NCBI GenBank assembly: GCA_944323655.1
Contig: CALUTL010000011.1
Span: forward strand, 1 to 60,443
Source: Candidatus Gastranaerophilales bacterium
GTDB taxonomy: Bacteria > Cyanobacteriota > Vampirovibrionia > Gastranaerophilales > Gastranaerophilaceae
Reading direction: 5' to 3'
DNA length: 60,443 bases
Both the position numbers and the translations under genes were made by a program. Below the pieces are notes generated by a model. The model did not search any database and had not been told where the DNA came from. It worked only from the letters and a program-made list of their open reading frames with translations. Positions 53,321 to 60,443 of this stretch are shown piece by piece. Positions within the stretch are counted from its first letter, which is position 1. Each line of letters starts with the position of its first letter.

Positions 53321-54910
53321 TTACTTGCATTTTACGGTTTTGTCGGCAAGTTCGCTGTCCATTCTCAAAAATACAGGCTTAATATCTTCTTTTGAAATCA
53401 ATTTACCTGTTTTAAGATTTTTCGTCGATAATTTATCAAGCTTAACCGATTTCAAATCAAACAATAATTGAGAAGCCATTCTTTGTGCGATATTCGGACA
53501 ATACGGGTAAATAAGCGCCGAAACAACACACATAACCTCTAATACAGTTGTCAAAACCTGACCGCATTCAAGCATTTTTTCTTCCTTAGCCAAAGTCCAA
53601 GGCGCATTATCAGTTACGTACTTGTTAGTCATATCGACAAGCTGAATAATCTCATTTCCGGCCTCAGCGATTTCAAAATTGTCAAAGTGGCTTTTTACAA
53701 GATCAATTTTGTTTCTTGCAATCTGCAAAAGACTTAAAGACCCCGCAACAGCCTCATTTTCATTAACATCAAATTCAGGTTTAATTTCGCCGTCAAAGTA
53801 TTTGACTAACATTGAAAGCGTACGATTTAAAAGGTTACCCATAGAGTTTGCAAGGTGAGCGTTAACTTTTTCTTTAAAATCATCATCGGAGTAGTTTCCG
53901 TCTTTTCCGCAGGGGGCAGAAACCGCCATATAATAACGGAAAGGATCCGGAATATCCAATTCAAAACTTTTCAAAACATCGGTTGGAGAAATTACATTAC
54001 CTAAAGATTTAGACATTTTGCTCTCATCAATCGTAATCCAGCCGTGCGCAAAAATATGTTTCGGCAAAGGTAAATCAAGCGCCAATAAAAACGCAGGCCA
54101 GTAAATGCTGTGAAATTTCAAAATATCCTTACCTATTACGTGAATATCCGCAGGCCAGTATTTTTTGAAGTTTTCTGACGGATTTTCAGTGTCATAACCA
54201 AGAGCTGTAATGTAGTTTGAAAGCGCGTCAATCCAAACATAAATAGTTTGCTCAGGATCATCCAAAACATTAATCGCCCACTGAACATTGTCTTTTGAAC
54301 GGGAAACCGAAATGTCCTGAATATCTTCCAATTGATTCAAAACTTCGTTTGCTCTGAATTGAGGAACTATAAAATCAGGATTTTCTTTAATATGCTTGAT
54401 AATTGCATCTTTGTATTTTGTAAGCTTAAAGAAATAATTTTCCTCGCTGATGACCTCTGGCTTTTTAAGGTGGTCAGGGCAAAGTCCGTCTTCTGTCAAA
54501 TCTTTTTCGTTCAAAAAGCTTTCGCAGCCTGAGCAGTAAAGCCCTTCGTATTTGTGTTTGTAGATATCACCTTGAGCCACAAGTTTTTTGAATATTTTCT
54601 GAACAATCGCTTCATGGTCATCGTCTGTTGTTCTTATAAACCTTGTATAATCAATATCAAGAGCTTTCCAGGCATCTTTAAATGATTGAGCATTTATATC
54701 ACAAAGTTCTTTAGGAGAAATTTCTTTAGCAGCGGCTGTTTTTTGAATTTTAATTCCGTGTTCATCAGTTCCTGTCAAGAAAAACACGTCATCACATCGT
54801 TGAGAATAGTGTCTTGCAAGAATATCAGTCAAAATTTTCTCGTAAGCATGCCCGATATGCGGAGCCCCGTTTACGTAATCAATAGCCGTCGTTAAATAAA
54901 ACTTTTCCAT
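53321..54910 (-). CDS. metG: Methionyl-tRNA synthetase
   Basis: 529 residues. Class I signatures are APHIGHAYEK (HIGH) and SKMSKSLGN (KMSKS). A single zinc knuckle is suggested by CSGCESFLNEKDL and nearby Cys. The anticodon-binding helical domain is present, but the C-terminal tRNA-binding extension seen in longer MetG proteins is absent, as in the short bacterial form. Single gene, GAGGG 10 bases upstream. Confidence 0.96.
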   Translation of the reverse strand: MEKFYLTTAIDYVNGAPHIGHAYEKILTDILARHYSQRCDDVFFLTGTDEHGIKIQKTAAAKEISPKELCDINAQSFKDAWKALDIDYTRFIRTTDDDHEAIVQKIFKKLVAQGDIYKHKYEGLYCSGCESFLNEKDLTEDGLCPDHLKKPEVISEENYFFKLTKYKDAIIKHIKENPDFIVPQFRANEVLNQLEDIQDISVSRSKDNVQWAINVLDDPEQTIYVWIDALSNYITALGYDTENPSENFKKYWPADIHVIGKDILKFHSIYWPAFLLALDLPLPKHIFAHGWITIDESKMSKSLGNVISPTDVLKSFELDIPDPFRYYMAVSAPCGKDGNYSDDDFKEKVNAHLANSMGNLLNRTLSMLVKYFDGEIKPEFDVNENEAVAGSLSLLQIARNKIDLVKSHFDNFEIAEAGNEIIQLVDMTNKYVTDNAPWTLAKEEKMLECGQVLTTVLEVMCVVSALIYPYCPNIAQRMASQLLFDLKSVKLDKLSTKNLKTGKLISKEDIKPVFLRMDSELADKTVKCK

Positions 54911-54990
54911 ATATAAAAATCCCTCATTTAATCTTAATTTCTTTAAGAAAATTGTATCATAAAATAAATAAGTAAACAGGTTTCGGGGGT

Positions 54991-55422
54991 TTATTTAAGC
55001 ATGTTTCTATAACTTTTAAGAAATTCGGGATTTTTTATGCTGTAATCACGGATAAAATTTGAGAATTTAACGAAATTCGCAAAAAATTCTTCGCTAACCA
55101 CATGCTCAATTCTACAAGCATTTTCAGAAGCTTCAAGACTTGAAAGTCCCAAAATATTTTCAAAAAAATCACGCAGATTTTCGTGTTTTTCAATAATATT
55201 TTTTGCAAAAACCTCTCCCTCATTAGTTAATGTAATCTTTGCATAAGGTTCATAATTGATAAGCTTTCTTGCAGCAAGAAGATTTAAAGCCCCAGTCACC
55301 GAAGCTTTTTTAACATTTAAAGCTTCAGCGATGTCGGTTACTTTGGCATAACCTCTTTTAATAACCTGATTGCAAATTTCTTCTAAATAATCTTCCTGAC
55401 TGCGTGAAAGTTTTTCTTCCAT
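54991..55422 (-). CDS. DtxR/MntR-family metal-dependent repressor
   Basis: 143 residues. The N-terminal winged helix (SRSQEDYLEEICNQVIKRGYAKVTDIAEALNVKKASVTGALNLLAARKLI) and the metal and dimer domain with ENACRIEHVVSEE give the Cys/Glu/His ligand set of this family. The C-terminal SH3-like domain is missing, as in MntR. It should bind Fe(II) or Mn(II) and repress uptake genes. It follows the HxlR gene by 22 bases; a DtxR-like dyad is seen at 56407-56426. Confidence 0.9.
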   Translation of the reverse strand: MEEKLSRSQEDYLEEICNQVIKRGYAKVTDIAEALNVKKASVTGALNLLAARKLINYEPYAKITLTNEGEVFAKNIIEKHENLRDFFENILGLSSLEASENACRIEHVVSEEFFANFVKFSNFIRDYSIKNPEFLKSYRNMLK

Positions 55423-55444
55423 ACCTTCTCCTTTTTAAAAGGCG

Positions 55445-55825
55445 TTAAACCTGATTGTTTTCATTTTCCAAACTTTTGGATTTTTTATTTTGTTTTTCAA
55501 CAAGTTTCAAAAACTGCCTGTACCCCTCGCCCCAATCAGCCATGGCATCAAGGACTGATGCAAGACTATAACCGACATCCGTCAGGGTATAATCGACACG
55601 AGGCGGAACCTCTTTATACTCTTGCCTAACAACAAGCCCGTCTTCTTCCATCTGCCTTAAATTAGCCGTCAAAACTTTTTGCGAAATCCCACTCACAGCT
55701 TTCTTAAGCTCTCCAAAGCGCATAGTTCCCGCCAAAAGCTCTCTTAAAATTATAATTTTCCATCTCTTTCCTATCATTTTTAAAGTAGTTTCGACAGGGC
55801 ATTTAGGCAGTTCTTTTAAAAGCAT
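55445..55825 (-). CDS. HxlR-family redox-type regulator
   Basis: 126 residues. CPVETTLKMIGKRWKIIILRELLAGTMRFGELKKAVSGISQKVLTANLRQMEEDGLVVR is the HxlR winged helix, with the single N-terminal Cys9 that senses electrophiles or oxidants in family members such as YodB. AAGGG, the probable ribosome binding site, lies inside a small hairpin AAGGG/CCCTT (55829-55841) which could limit translation. Operon with the metal repressor gene. Confidence 0.9.
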   Translation of the reverse strand: MLLKELPKCPVETTLKMIGKRWKIIILRELLAGTMRFGELKKAVSGISQKVLTANLRQMEEDGLVVRQEYKEVPPRVDYTLTDVGYSLASVLDAMADWGEGYRQFLKLVEKQNKKSKSLENENNQV

Positions 55826-55902
55826 AGCAAGGGTTTCCCTTTAGTTACTAAAATATACTATTACTCTTAATGTACTATATAATTAAAAATAAGTCTATAT
55901 TT

Positions 55903-56259
55903 TTAAGGTTTCTTCTTAAACAAATTTTTAAAGAAATCACCGATTTTGTTCCCGAAAGATTTTAAACAACTCGGCATTTTCCGCAATTTAGCCACACCCC
56001 AAACGATACCGGTAAGAGCTAATGCGCCGAACAAAACTTTTTTCCAAACCGGAGTTTTAACAATATTTTCTACTTTTTTATGATTATTATATTCATCACT
56101 TTTAGGCGGTTGAATTGCAAGCGGCGGAATATTATAAACAGGATACTGCGGACGCCCGACAAACCTTGCGGGAGTCCCGGTTACGTAAGCTGCCGCATCA
56201 AATCCGACAATTCCGGCATCTGAGAGCATATCTACACTTGAAACCCAGTCATAATTCAT
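55903..56259 (-). CDS. Hypothetical protein with one membrane segment
   Basis: 118 residues. A Pro/Tyr-rich N-terminal half (GRPQYPVYNIPPLAIQPPK) leads to one hydrophobic segment (KKVLFGALALTGIVWGVAKL) and a basic tail (FGNKIGDFFKNLFKKKP). Function unknown; similar in style to the other small lineage proteins here. Confidence 0.65.
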   Translation of the reverse strand: MNYDWVSSVDMLSDAGIVGFDAAAYVTGTPARFVGRPQYPVYNIPPLAIQPPKSDEYNNHKKVENIVKTPVWKKVLFGALALTGIVWGVAKLRKMPSCLKSFGNKIGDFFKNLFKKKP

Positions 56260-56381
56260 AACATTACCTAAATTACTACCTTAAATATATAAAGTATTTT
56301 TTTGCAAAATTATTGCATGGTTTTTCAAAATTTTATTAATTTTTGTTAATCTAAGCCGCAAGTATAACCATAATGCAACTA

Positions 56382-56426
56382 TTGACAAAAAATCTTTTTT
56401 ATAATATTGTTAGTCATGCCTAACAA
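56382..56426 (+). promoter_or_regulatory. Promoter with DtxR-like dyad over the -10
   Basis: TTGACA (56382-56387), a 17-base gap, then TATTGT (56405-56410). The inverted repeat TTGTTAG (56407-56413) with CTAACAA (56420-56426) overlaps the -10 and start point, the position of a repressor site. The TTAG/CTAA halves resemble DtxR-family operators. Confidence 0.5.
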
Positions 56427-56440
56427 ATATCGAGAAAATT

Positions 56441-57475
56441 ATGCAAATAAAAACAATAGCAAAATACATTGACCAACCCTCTGTGATATCAAAATTACAT
56501 TCCAAAATGCCTCTTTGCCTAACATCAGTTGCCTCAGGGGTTTGGGGATACGAAACATTTGGCAAAAACAATAAAGACAAAAATAAATTTCAACAAGGAT
56601 TAAAAAACGCAATCACAATATCTTCAGCAGCCACAGCAGCATACGTTGGCGCAAAAGGGTTTAAAATTAAAAACAAAACTATTTTTGAAGGTCTTTTAAA
56701 AAGTCCGACCACACAGGAAGTATTAAATAATCAATCAAAAATAATTACAGAATATTTATCAAGCGGAATTTTAAAGGACAAAGTTCTTATAAAGACCTTA
56801 AACAAAGCCAAAAATAGAATTTTCAACTTAAAAGAAACAGAAACAATATTACAAAGATTGCCGCAGGATAAAATTTCACAAGAATTTTTATCTAAAATTT
56901 TTCCGGAGCCTGAAAATCTAAATTCAAAAGAAATTTTTAAAGAGATAAAACGGCTTTCACTAATAGGCTTAATTCCTGTCGCAGGCGGTATTGCAGGGGG
57001 AGTAACCGCAGATATTATAACAGGCACGAACACTAAAAAAAGTTTTTCGAATAAAATTAAAGAAGGAACCTATCAATATCTTGCAAACATTTTTTTGTGT
57101 AATGTTGGCGCTGGAGCGTCACTTTATACTGCGGAAAAACTTGTAAAAGCAAACTTAATCAAGCCTCTAAGTCCGGTCAAAAAACTTGGTGTAATTTTTA
57201 GCGGAATATTTCTCACAGGGATTTTAGGTGGAAGTTTAATAGCAAATTATATTTCTAAAAAATGCATAGACCCTATTTTAGGGCAAAAATGTGATAAGAA
57301 TAAAAAAATTTACAGTGAAAGAAAACCGGAAGCCTTGGACATAGCGCTTCACGCAGATGATATCGCAACAGCAGGAGTTTTATCAGGCTTCAAATGGATA
57401 GAGCCGGCACTTCCTGTTATGTATTTTATATCGGGTTACCGTGCAGGAATCGGATACCGTAACAATATTAAATAA
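56441..57475 (+). CDS. Hypothetical membrane protein
   Basis: 344 residues. Hydrophobic, Gly/Ala-rich segments lie at about 185-205 (LIGLIPVAGGIAGGVTADII), 218-240 (IFLCNVGAGASLYTAEKL) and 255-275 (LGVIFSGIFLTGILGGSLIANYI), with a last one at the C-terminus. No known domain. Its promoter carries a DtxR-like dyad, so metal control is possible, but there are no transporter motifs. Confidence 0.7.
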   Translation: MQIKTIAKYIDQPSVISKLHSKMPLCLTSVASGVWGYETFGKNNKDKNKFQQGLKNAITISSAATAAYVGAKGFKIKNKTIFEGLLKSPTTQEVLNNQSKIITEYLSSGILKDKVLIKTLNKAKNRIFNLKETETILQRLPQDKISQEFLSKIFPEPENLNSKEIFKEIKRLSLIGLIPVAGGIAGGVTADIITGTNTKKSFSNKIKEGTYQYLANIFLCNVGAGASLYTAEKLVKANLIKPLSPVKKLGVIFSGIFLTGILGGSLIANYISKKCIDPILGQKCDKNKKIYSERKPEALDIALHADDIATAGVLSGFKWIEPALPVMYFISGYRAGIGYRNNIK

Positions 57476-57563
57476 AAATAGAAAAAAAAATATTTTTGAT
57501 GTTTAATATTTAAGTACCCCATAATGCGATTGACGCATTTATAAAATCTAAGGAGAAAATATT

Positions 57564-58238
57564 ATGCAAATACAATCGGTAAAAAATACCCCATCATTTC
57601 AAGCGAACCGTTTACGCACAGCAATGAAACTTACTGAAAATACAGGCAAACATCAATCTGCTATTGATATCTATTCAATTAACAGTTCTGACAGCGGATT
57701 AATTGACAAACTTTTATTAAAACTTGACTTAAAAGAAAGAACTGACAGCTTTGCAATAAAAGAAAAGCCAAATGTAAATGAGACAATTCGCAATATTTTA
57801 ACGAAAGCCAAAATGTTAAAAGAAGATTCAAGTGACGGAGTATATCTTGCAGTCCAAAACGGGAAAAGAGTCACAGGATTTTTGGACTACACAAACAGCG
57901 GAATACCTTTATTAAAAAACCTTGTTGTCTGGAAAGGAAAAGAACAAGATAATACCCGTTTGAATTTATTTACGGAATTTTTAAAAGGGGTAGGGATTAA
58001 AAGCAGCGAAAGCATCACAAGCTACTCGGAGGAAAAAAGCAGAGGAAATAAATGGCTTCAAACACAAGGTTTTGAAATTCCGCAGCAATATAAATTTGCA
58101 CGTCAAAGACTTGTAATGCCGCAAGAAAATGTCAGTGAAAATGCGGCAAAATGCGAACAAAAATTAGGAACTAACGGCTTTGAAGTTACACAATACTCCG
58201 AACCTCAAATGATTGAATTGACTAATCTTGAATTATAA
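57564..58238 (+). CDS. Hypothetical protein, possible GNAT-like fold
   Basis: 224 residues with AAGGAG 7 bases upstream. The N-terminus (MQIQSVKNTPSFQANRLRTA) matches a leader style seen on other proteins of this lineage. The middle (DGVYLAVQNGKRVTGFLDYTNSGIPLLKNLVVWKGKEQDNTRLNLFTEFL, about 90-140) and the following SRGNKWLQTQGFE could be an acetyltransferase-like beta/alpha core. The acetyl-CoA loop is not convincing, so activity is not claimed. Confidence 0.65.
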   Translation: MQIQSVKNTPSFQANRLRTAMKLTENTGKHQSAIDIYSINSSDSGLIDKLLLKLDLKERTDSFAIKEKPNVNETIRNILTKAKMLKEDSSDGVYLAVQNGKRVTGFLDYTNSGIPLLKNLVVWKGKEQDNTRLNLFTEFLKGVGIKSSESITSYSEEKSRGNKWLQTQGFEIPQQYKFARQRLVMPQENVSENAAKCEQKLGTNGFEVTQYSEPQMIELTNLEL

Positions 58239-58267
58239 ATTAAGATTATCAAAAAGGAGAAAAAGCC

Positions 58268-59077
58268 ATGTCAGGAATTTTGAATATTCAGATAAATCCT
58301 GTTTTAGGAGATAAGGAAAAAAATCTTGAAACAGTTAAAGGGTTCGTTGAAAAATATTCAGATAAAAAGCCTGATTTGGTGGTTCTTCCTGAATTTTTCA
58401 GCACAGGAATTGATGATAATACAATGATAAATTCCCCCGAAGATGAAAACGGGGGAATTGTCGTAAAAAATTTATCGGAAACGGCAAAAAAATTTGACAC
58501 AAATATTGTCTGCGGTTCTGTAATCGAAAAAGAAGGCGACAAGCTTTACAACACTTGTTTTGTAGTTGACAGGACAGGACAGATAGTCGGCAAATACAGA
58601 AAAATTCATCTTTTTCAATTTTTCGGCGGAAACGAAAACTCTTACACAACTCCGGGAAACCTCCCGCCTAGCGTTGTCGAGCTTGATTTTGCAAAAGTCG
58701 GTGTAAGTATATGTTTTGATATCAAATACCCAATGCTTTACAAAACCCTTATCAAAATGGGAGCGGAAATTATCGTTTCTCCAAGCGCTTGGATAAAATT
58801 AAAATCACTTACCAACAAAAAGAAGGAAGAAGCGGCGCTTTGCTGGAAAAGCTTGAATATTGCAAGAGCCGCCGAAAGCCTCGTTTATTTTGTCACCTCA
58901 AACCTTGCAGGAGATATGAACAGCTCGCTTTATTCAATCGGAAACTCAATGATTACAAACCCTCTTGGAGTTGTTGAATCATTTCAGGGAAGCGAACAAG
59001 GTGCAGATTTTAGAGAAATTAATCTAAAACTCGTCAGAGAACTTAAAATGACAGTTCCTGTTGCATTCATTGACTAA
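58268..59077 (+). CDS. Carbon-nitrogen hydrolase (nitrilase superfamily)
   Basis: 269 residues with AAAAGGAG upstream. The catalytic Glu-Lys-Cys triad is visible: VLPEFFSTG (Glu), GKYRKIHLF (Lys) and VSICFDIKYP (Cys). Members are amidases or omega-amidases acting on omega-amino or glutaramic acids. It follows the 57.6-kb gene by 29 bases and is likely co-transcribed. Substrate unknown. Confidence 0.92.
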   Translation: MSGILNIQINPVLGDKEKNLETVKGFVEKYSDKKPDLVVLPEFFSTGIDDNTMINSPEDENGGIVVKNLSETAKKFDTNIVCGSVIEKEGDKLYNTCFVVDRTGQIVGKYRKIHLFQFFGGNENSYTTPGNLPPSVVELDFAKVGVSICFDIKYPMLYKTLIKMGAEIIVSPSAWIKLKSLTNKKKEEAALCWKSLNIARAAESLVYFVTSNLAGDMNSSLYSIGNSMITNPLGVVESFQGSEQGADFREINLKLVRELKMTVPVAFID

Positions 59078-59095
59078 AAGATGAAACTTTAAAAT

Positions 59096-59773
59096 TTATT
59101 GTTTAAGATATTCTTCAATATAAGATTTCGGATTGCGCAAGATAAATTCGACATCCTCAGGATCCTGAATATACCTGTAAACTATTTCTTTATCGGAATT
59201 TTCTTTTTCAATAATCAAATGACCGTAATCCGCCATTCTGCCCAAAAAACTTCTTCTGATACGCACAAGATGGATTTTATTAAGCGGAACACAAATATCT
59301 TCCACAGAAAAAACACCCTGTCTTATATGTAAATTTTGAGTAGTAACAACACTTCTGTCAGAATAATACCTCAAAATCGGATAAACTATCGGCATTAAAA
59401 CAACCAGCGCAATTAAAAATCCTAAAATACTTGGAATATTTACGTAAAAAATCCAAAAATAAGCAATGAATACAGGTGAAAACACACACGGCCAAAAAAG
59501 TGCCATATAATGCTTTTTAATTTCATAAACGACAATTTCTTCATCTTCATCAACCGCTTGCGGCTGAATTTCCTCTTGTTTTTCTTCAACAACAGGTGCC
59601 GGAGTTATGGGAGAATAATCCGCATAATCCGTTTTTTGAAAAGGAACATCACTATTTGAATAGATATTATTTTCCGTATAACTTTCAACTCTGTCATTGC
59701 GTAAATCATGCCCGCAATATTTACAGAAATTGTCGTAATCATTTATTCTTTTACCGCAATTTGGACAAAACAT
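59096..59773 (-). CDS. Zinc-ribbon and bacterial PH-domain membrane protein
   Basis: 225 residues. An N-terminal zinc ribbon (CPNCGKRINDYDNFCKYCG, 3-21) is followed by a disordered linker. Two membrane helices at about 88-130 come next, then a YdbS-like bacterial PH domain (VVTTQNLHIRQGVFSVEDICVPLNKIHLVRIRRSFLGRMADYGHLII). Probably an inner-membrane protein with the ribbon in the cytoplasm. Role unknown. Confidence 0.85.
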   Translation of the reverse strand: MFCPNCGKRINDYDNFCKYCGHDLRNDRVESYTENNIYSNSDVPFQKTDYADYSPITPAPVVEEKQEEIQPQAVDEDEEIVVYEIKKHYMALFWPCVFSPVFIAYFWIFYVNIPSILGFLIALVVLMPIVYPILRYYSDRSVVTTQNLHIRQGVFSVEDICVPLNKIHLVRIRRSFLGRMADYGHLIIEKENSDKEIVYRYIQDPEDVEFILRNPKSYIEEYLKQ

Positions 59774-59857
59774 TACTTCTAAATCCTTTTCTCGAAAATT
59801 ATTTTATCATATAATAAAGGCACGGTCAATTAGTACAGTATAAAAGGCAATTAGATT

Positions 59858-60443
59858 ATGACGATTACGGCAGATATAACAAAAGAAAAATTACTTGAAT
59901 TATATAACGAAAATTTGGACACCCTTCTTGAAGAGTCCGCAAAATATATGAAAGATAAAATAGAATTTTGTTCACTTGTAAATGCAAGAAACGGAAAATG
60001 TTCACAGAATTGCAAATATTGCGCACAAAGTTCACATTATAATACAGACGTTGAAAGTTACCCGCTGATAAACTCCGAAGAAGTAAAAAAAGCGGTTTCA
60101 GAGGCAAAAGAAAACCACGTGAACCGTTTTGCTATCGTAACTTCAGGCAAATCTCCGGATGAAAGTGATTTTGAGGGGATTTTGGATTTAATCAAGGAAG
60201 TAAACAAAGTTGACGGAATCAAAAGCTGCGCTTCGATAGGAATTTTAACCGAAGAACAGGCTAAAAAGCTTTCCGAAGCGGGTCTTGTAAGATTTCACCA
60301 CAATATAAATACCAGCAGCTCATACTATGGCGAAGTTTGCACAACCCACAGCTGGCAGGACAGGCTAAACACCTGCAAACTTGTAAAAAAATACGGAATG
60401 GAATTATGCTGCGGAGTAATTCTCGGGATGGGCGAAACTGTTG
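59858..60443 (+). CDS. bioB: Biotin synthase BioB, N-terminal part
   Basis: 195 residues to the right edge of the window. FCSLVNARNGKCSQNCKYCAQSSHY contains the radical-SAM CxxxCxxC cluster with the biotin-synthase-specific NAR-GKC and YCAQS context; then ATVTSG-like FAIVTSGK, SIGIL, FHHNINTSSSYY and CCGVILGMGE follow in BioB order. It inserts sulfur into dethiobiotin. No other bio genes are in view. It is divergent from the PH-domain gene. Confidence 0.92.
   Translation, partial: MTITADITKEKLLELYNENLDTLLEESAKYMKDKIEFCSLVNARNGKCSQNCKYCAQSSHYNTDVESYPLINSEEVKKAVSEAKENHVNRFAIVTSGKSPDESDFEGILDLIKEVNKVDGIKSCASIGILTEEQAKKLSEAGLVRFHHNINTSSSYYGEVCTTHSWQDRLNTCKLVKKYGMELCCGVILGMGETV

Overview
The window looks like a chromosome segment of a non-photosynthetic, fermentative, diderm member of the Cyanobacteriota, most likely Vampirovibrionia (Melainabacteria), order Gastranaerophilales. 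The grounds are low G+C, an outer-membrane efflux duct and a phosphate-type porin (two membranes), fermentation genes (iron alcohol dehydrogenase, HydF, glycolytic kinase and isomerase), a prepilin with the GFTLAEVLITLG leader typical of that group, and many small lineage-type proteins of unknown function. The placement is inferred from style, not from a marker-gene tree.

Layout. 1-3.7 kb: very A+T-rich accessory segment with a partial D12-type adenine methyltransferase diverging from a two-gene SIR2-like defence candidate. It abuts the 3' end of a tRNA-Ala gene, the usual arrangement of an integrated island. 4-11 kb: metallophosphoesterase, then a MarR-controlled tripartite drug-efflux locus (DHA2 transporter, HlyD adaptor, divergent TolC-like duct), followed by a candidate small RNA resembling cyanobacterial Yfr1. 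11-15 kb: a soluble histidine kinase overlapping a REC/degenerate-GGDEF/REC protein, a prepilin gene broken by a run of eight G, and a cluster of long dispersed repeats. 15-24 kb: UvrC without its C-terminal HhH domain, two tandem paralogues, a MotA/ZorA-like plus MotB/OmpA-like motor pair coupled to a UPF0210 protein, a porin, and a PLP decarboxylase. 24-29 kb: dapF, the rpsF-ssb-orf-rpsR operon, rpsO, hydF. 29-31 kb: a small insertion-like patch with a lipase-fold protein carrying a phage-like C-terminus and a divergent membrane protein. 31-45 kb: DciA-like protein, NrnA, BrkB family, pgk, Fe-ADH, U32 peptidase/hydroxylase, tpiA, rotamase, a second repeat cluster, prs, and a DUF47-PiT phosphate pair. 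45-60 kb: recJ, HAD/NUDIX/Xer operon, TPR protein, engB, metG, a DtxR-HxlR regulator pair, lineage-specific proteins, a nitrilase-family enzyme, and the start of bioB.

Functional threads: sugar fermentation (pgk, tpiA, prs, Fe-ADH, hydF), translation and genome upkeep (rpsF, rpsR, rpsO, ssb, metG, engB, uvrC, recJ, nrnA, a Xer recombinase), phosphate uptake (porin, DUF47, PiT) and drug export. Several genes have an extended -10 box only 6-7 bases from the ATG and no ribosome binding site, which suggests leaderless transcripts. The most notable observations are the Yfr1-like RNA at 10.9 kb, the phase-variable-looking G8 tract in the prepilin, and the split SIR2 defence candidate beside tRNA-Ala. 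No CRISPR array, rRNA or intact transposase was seen.
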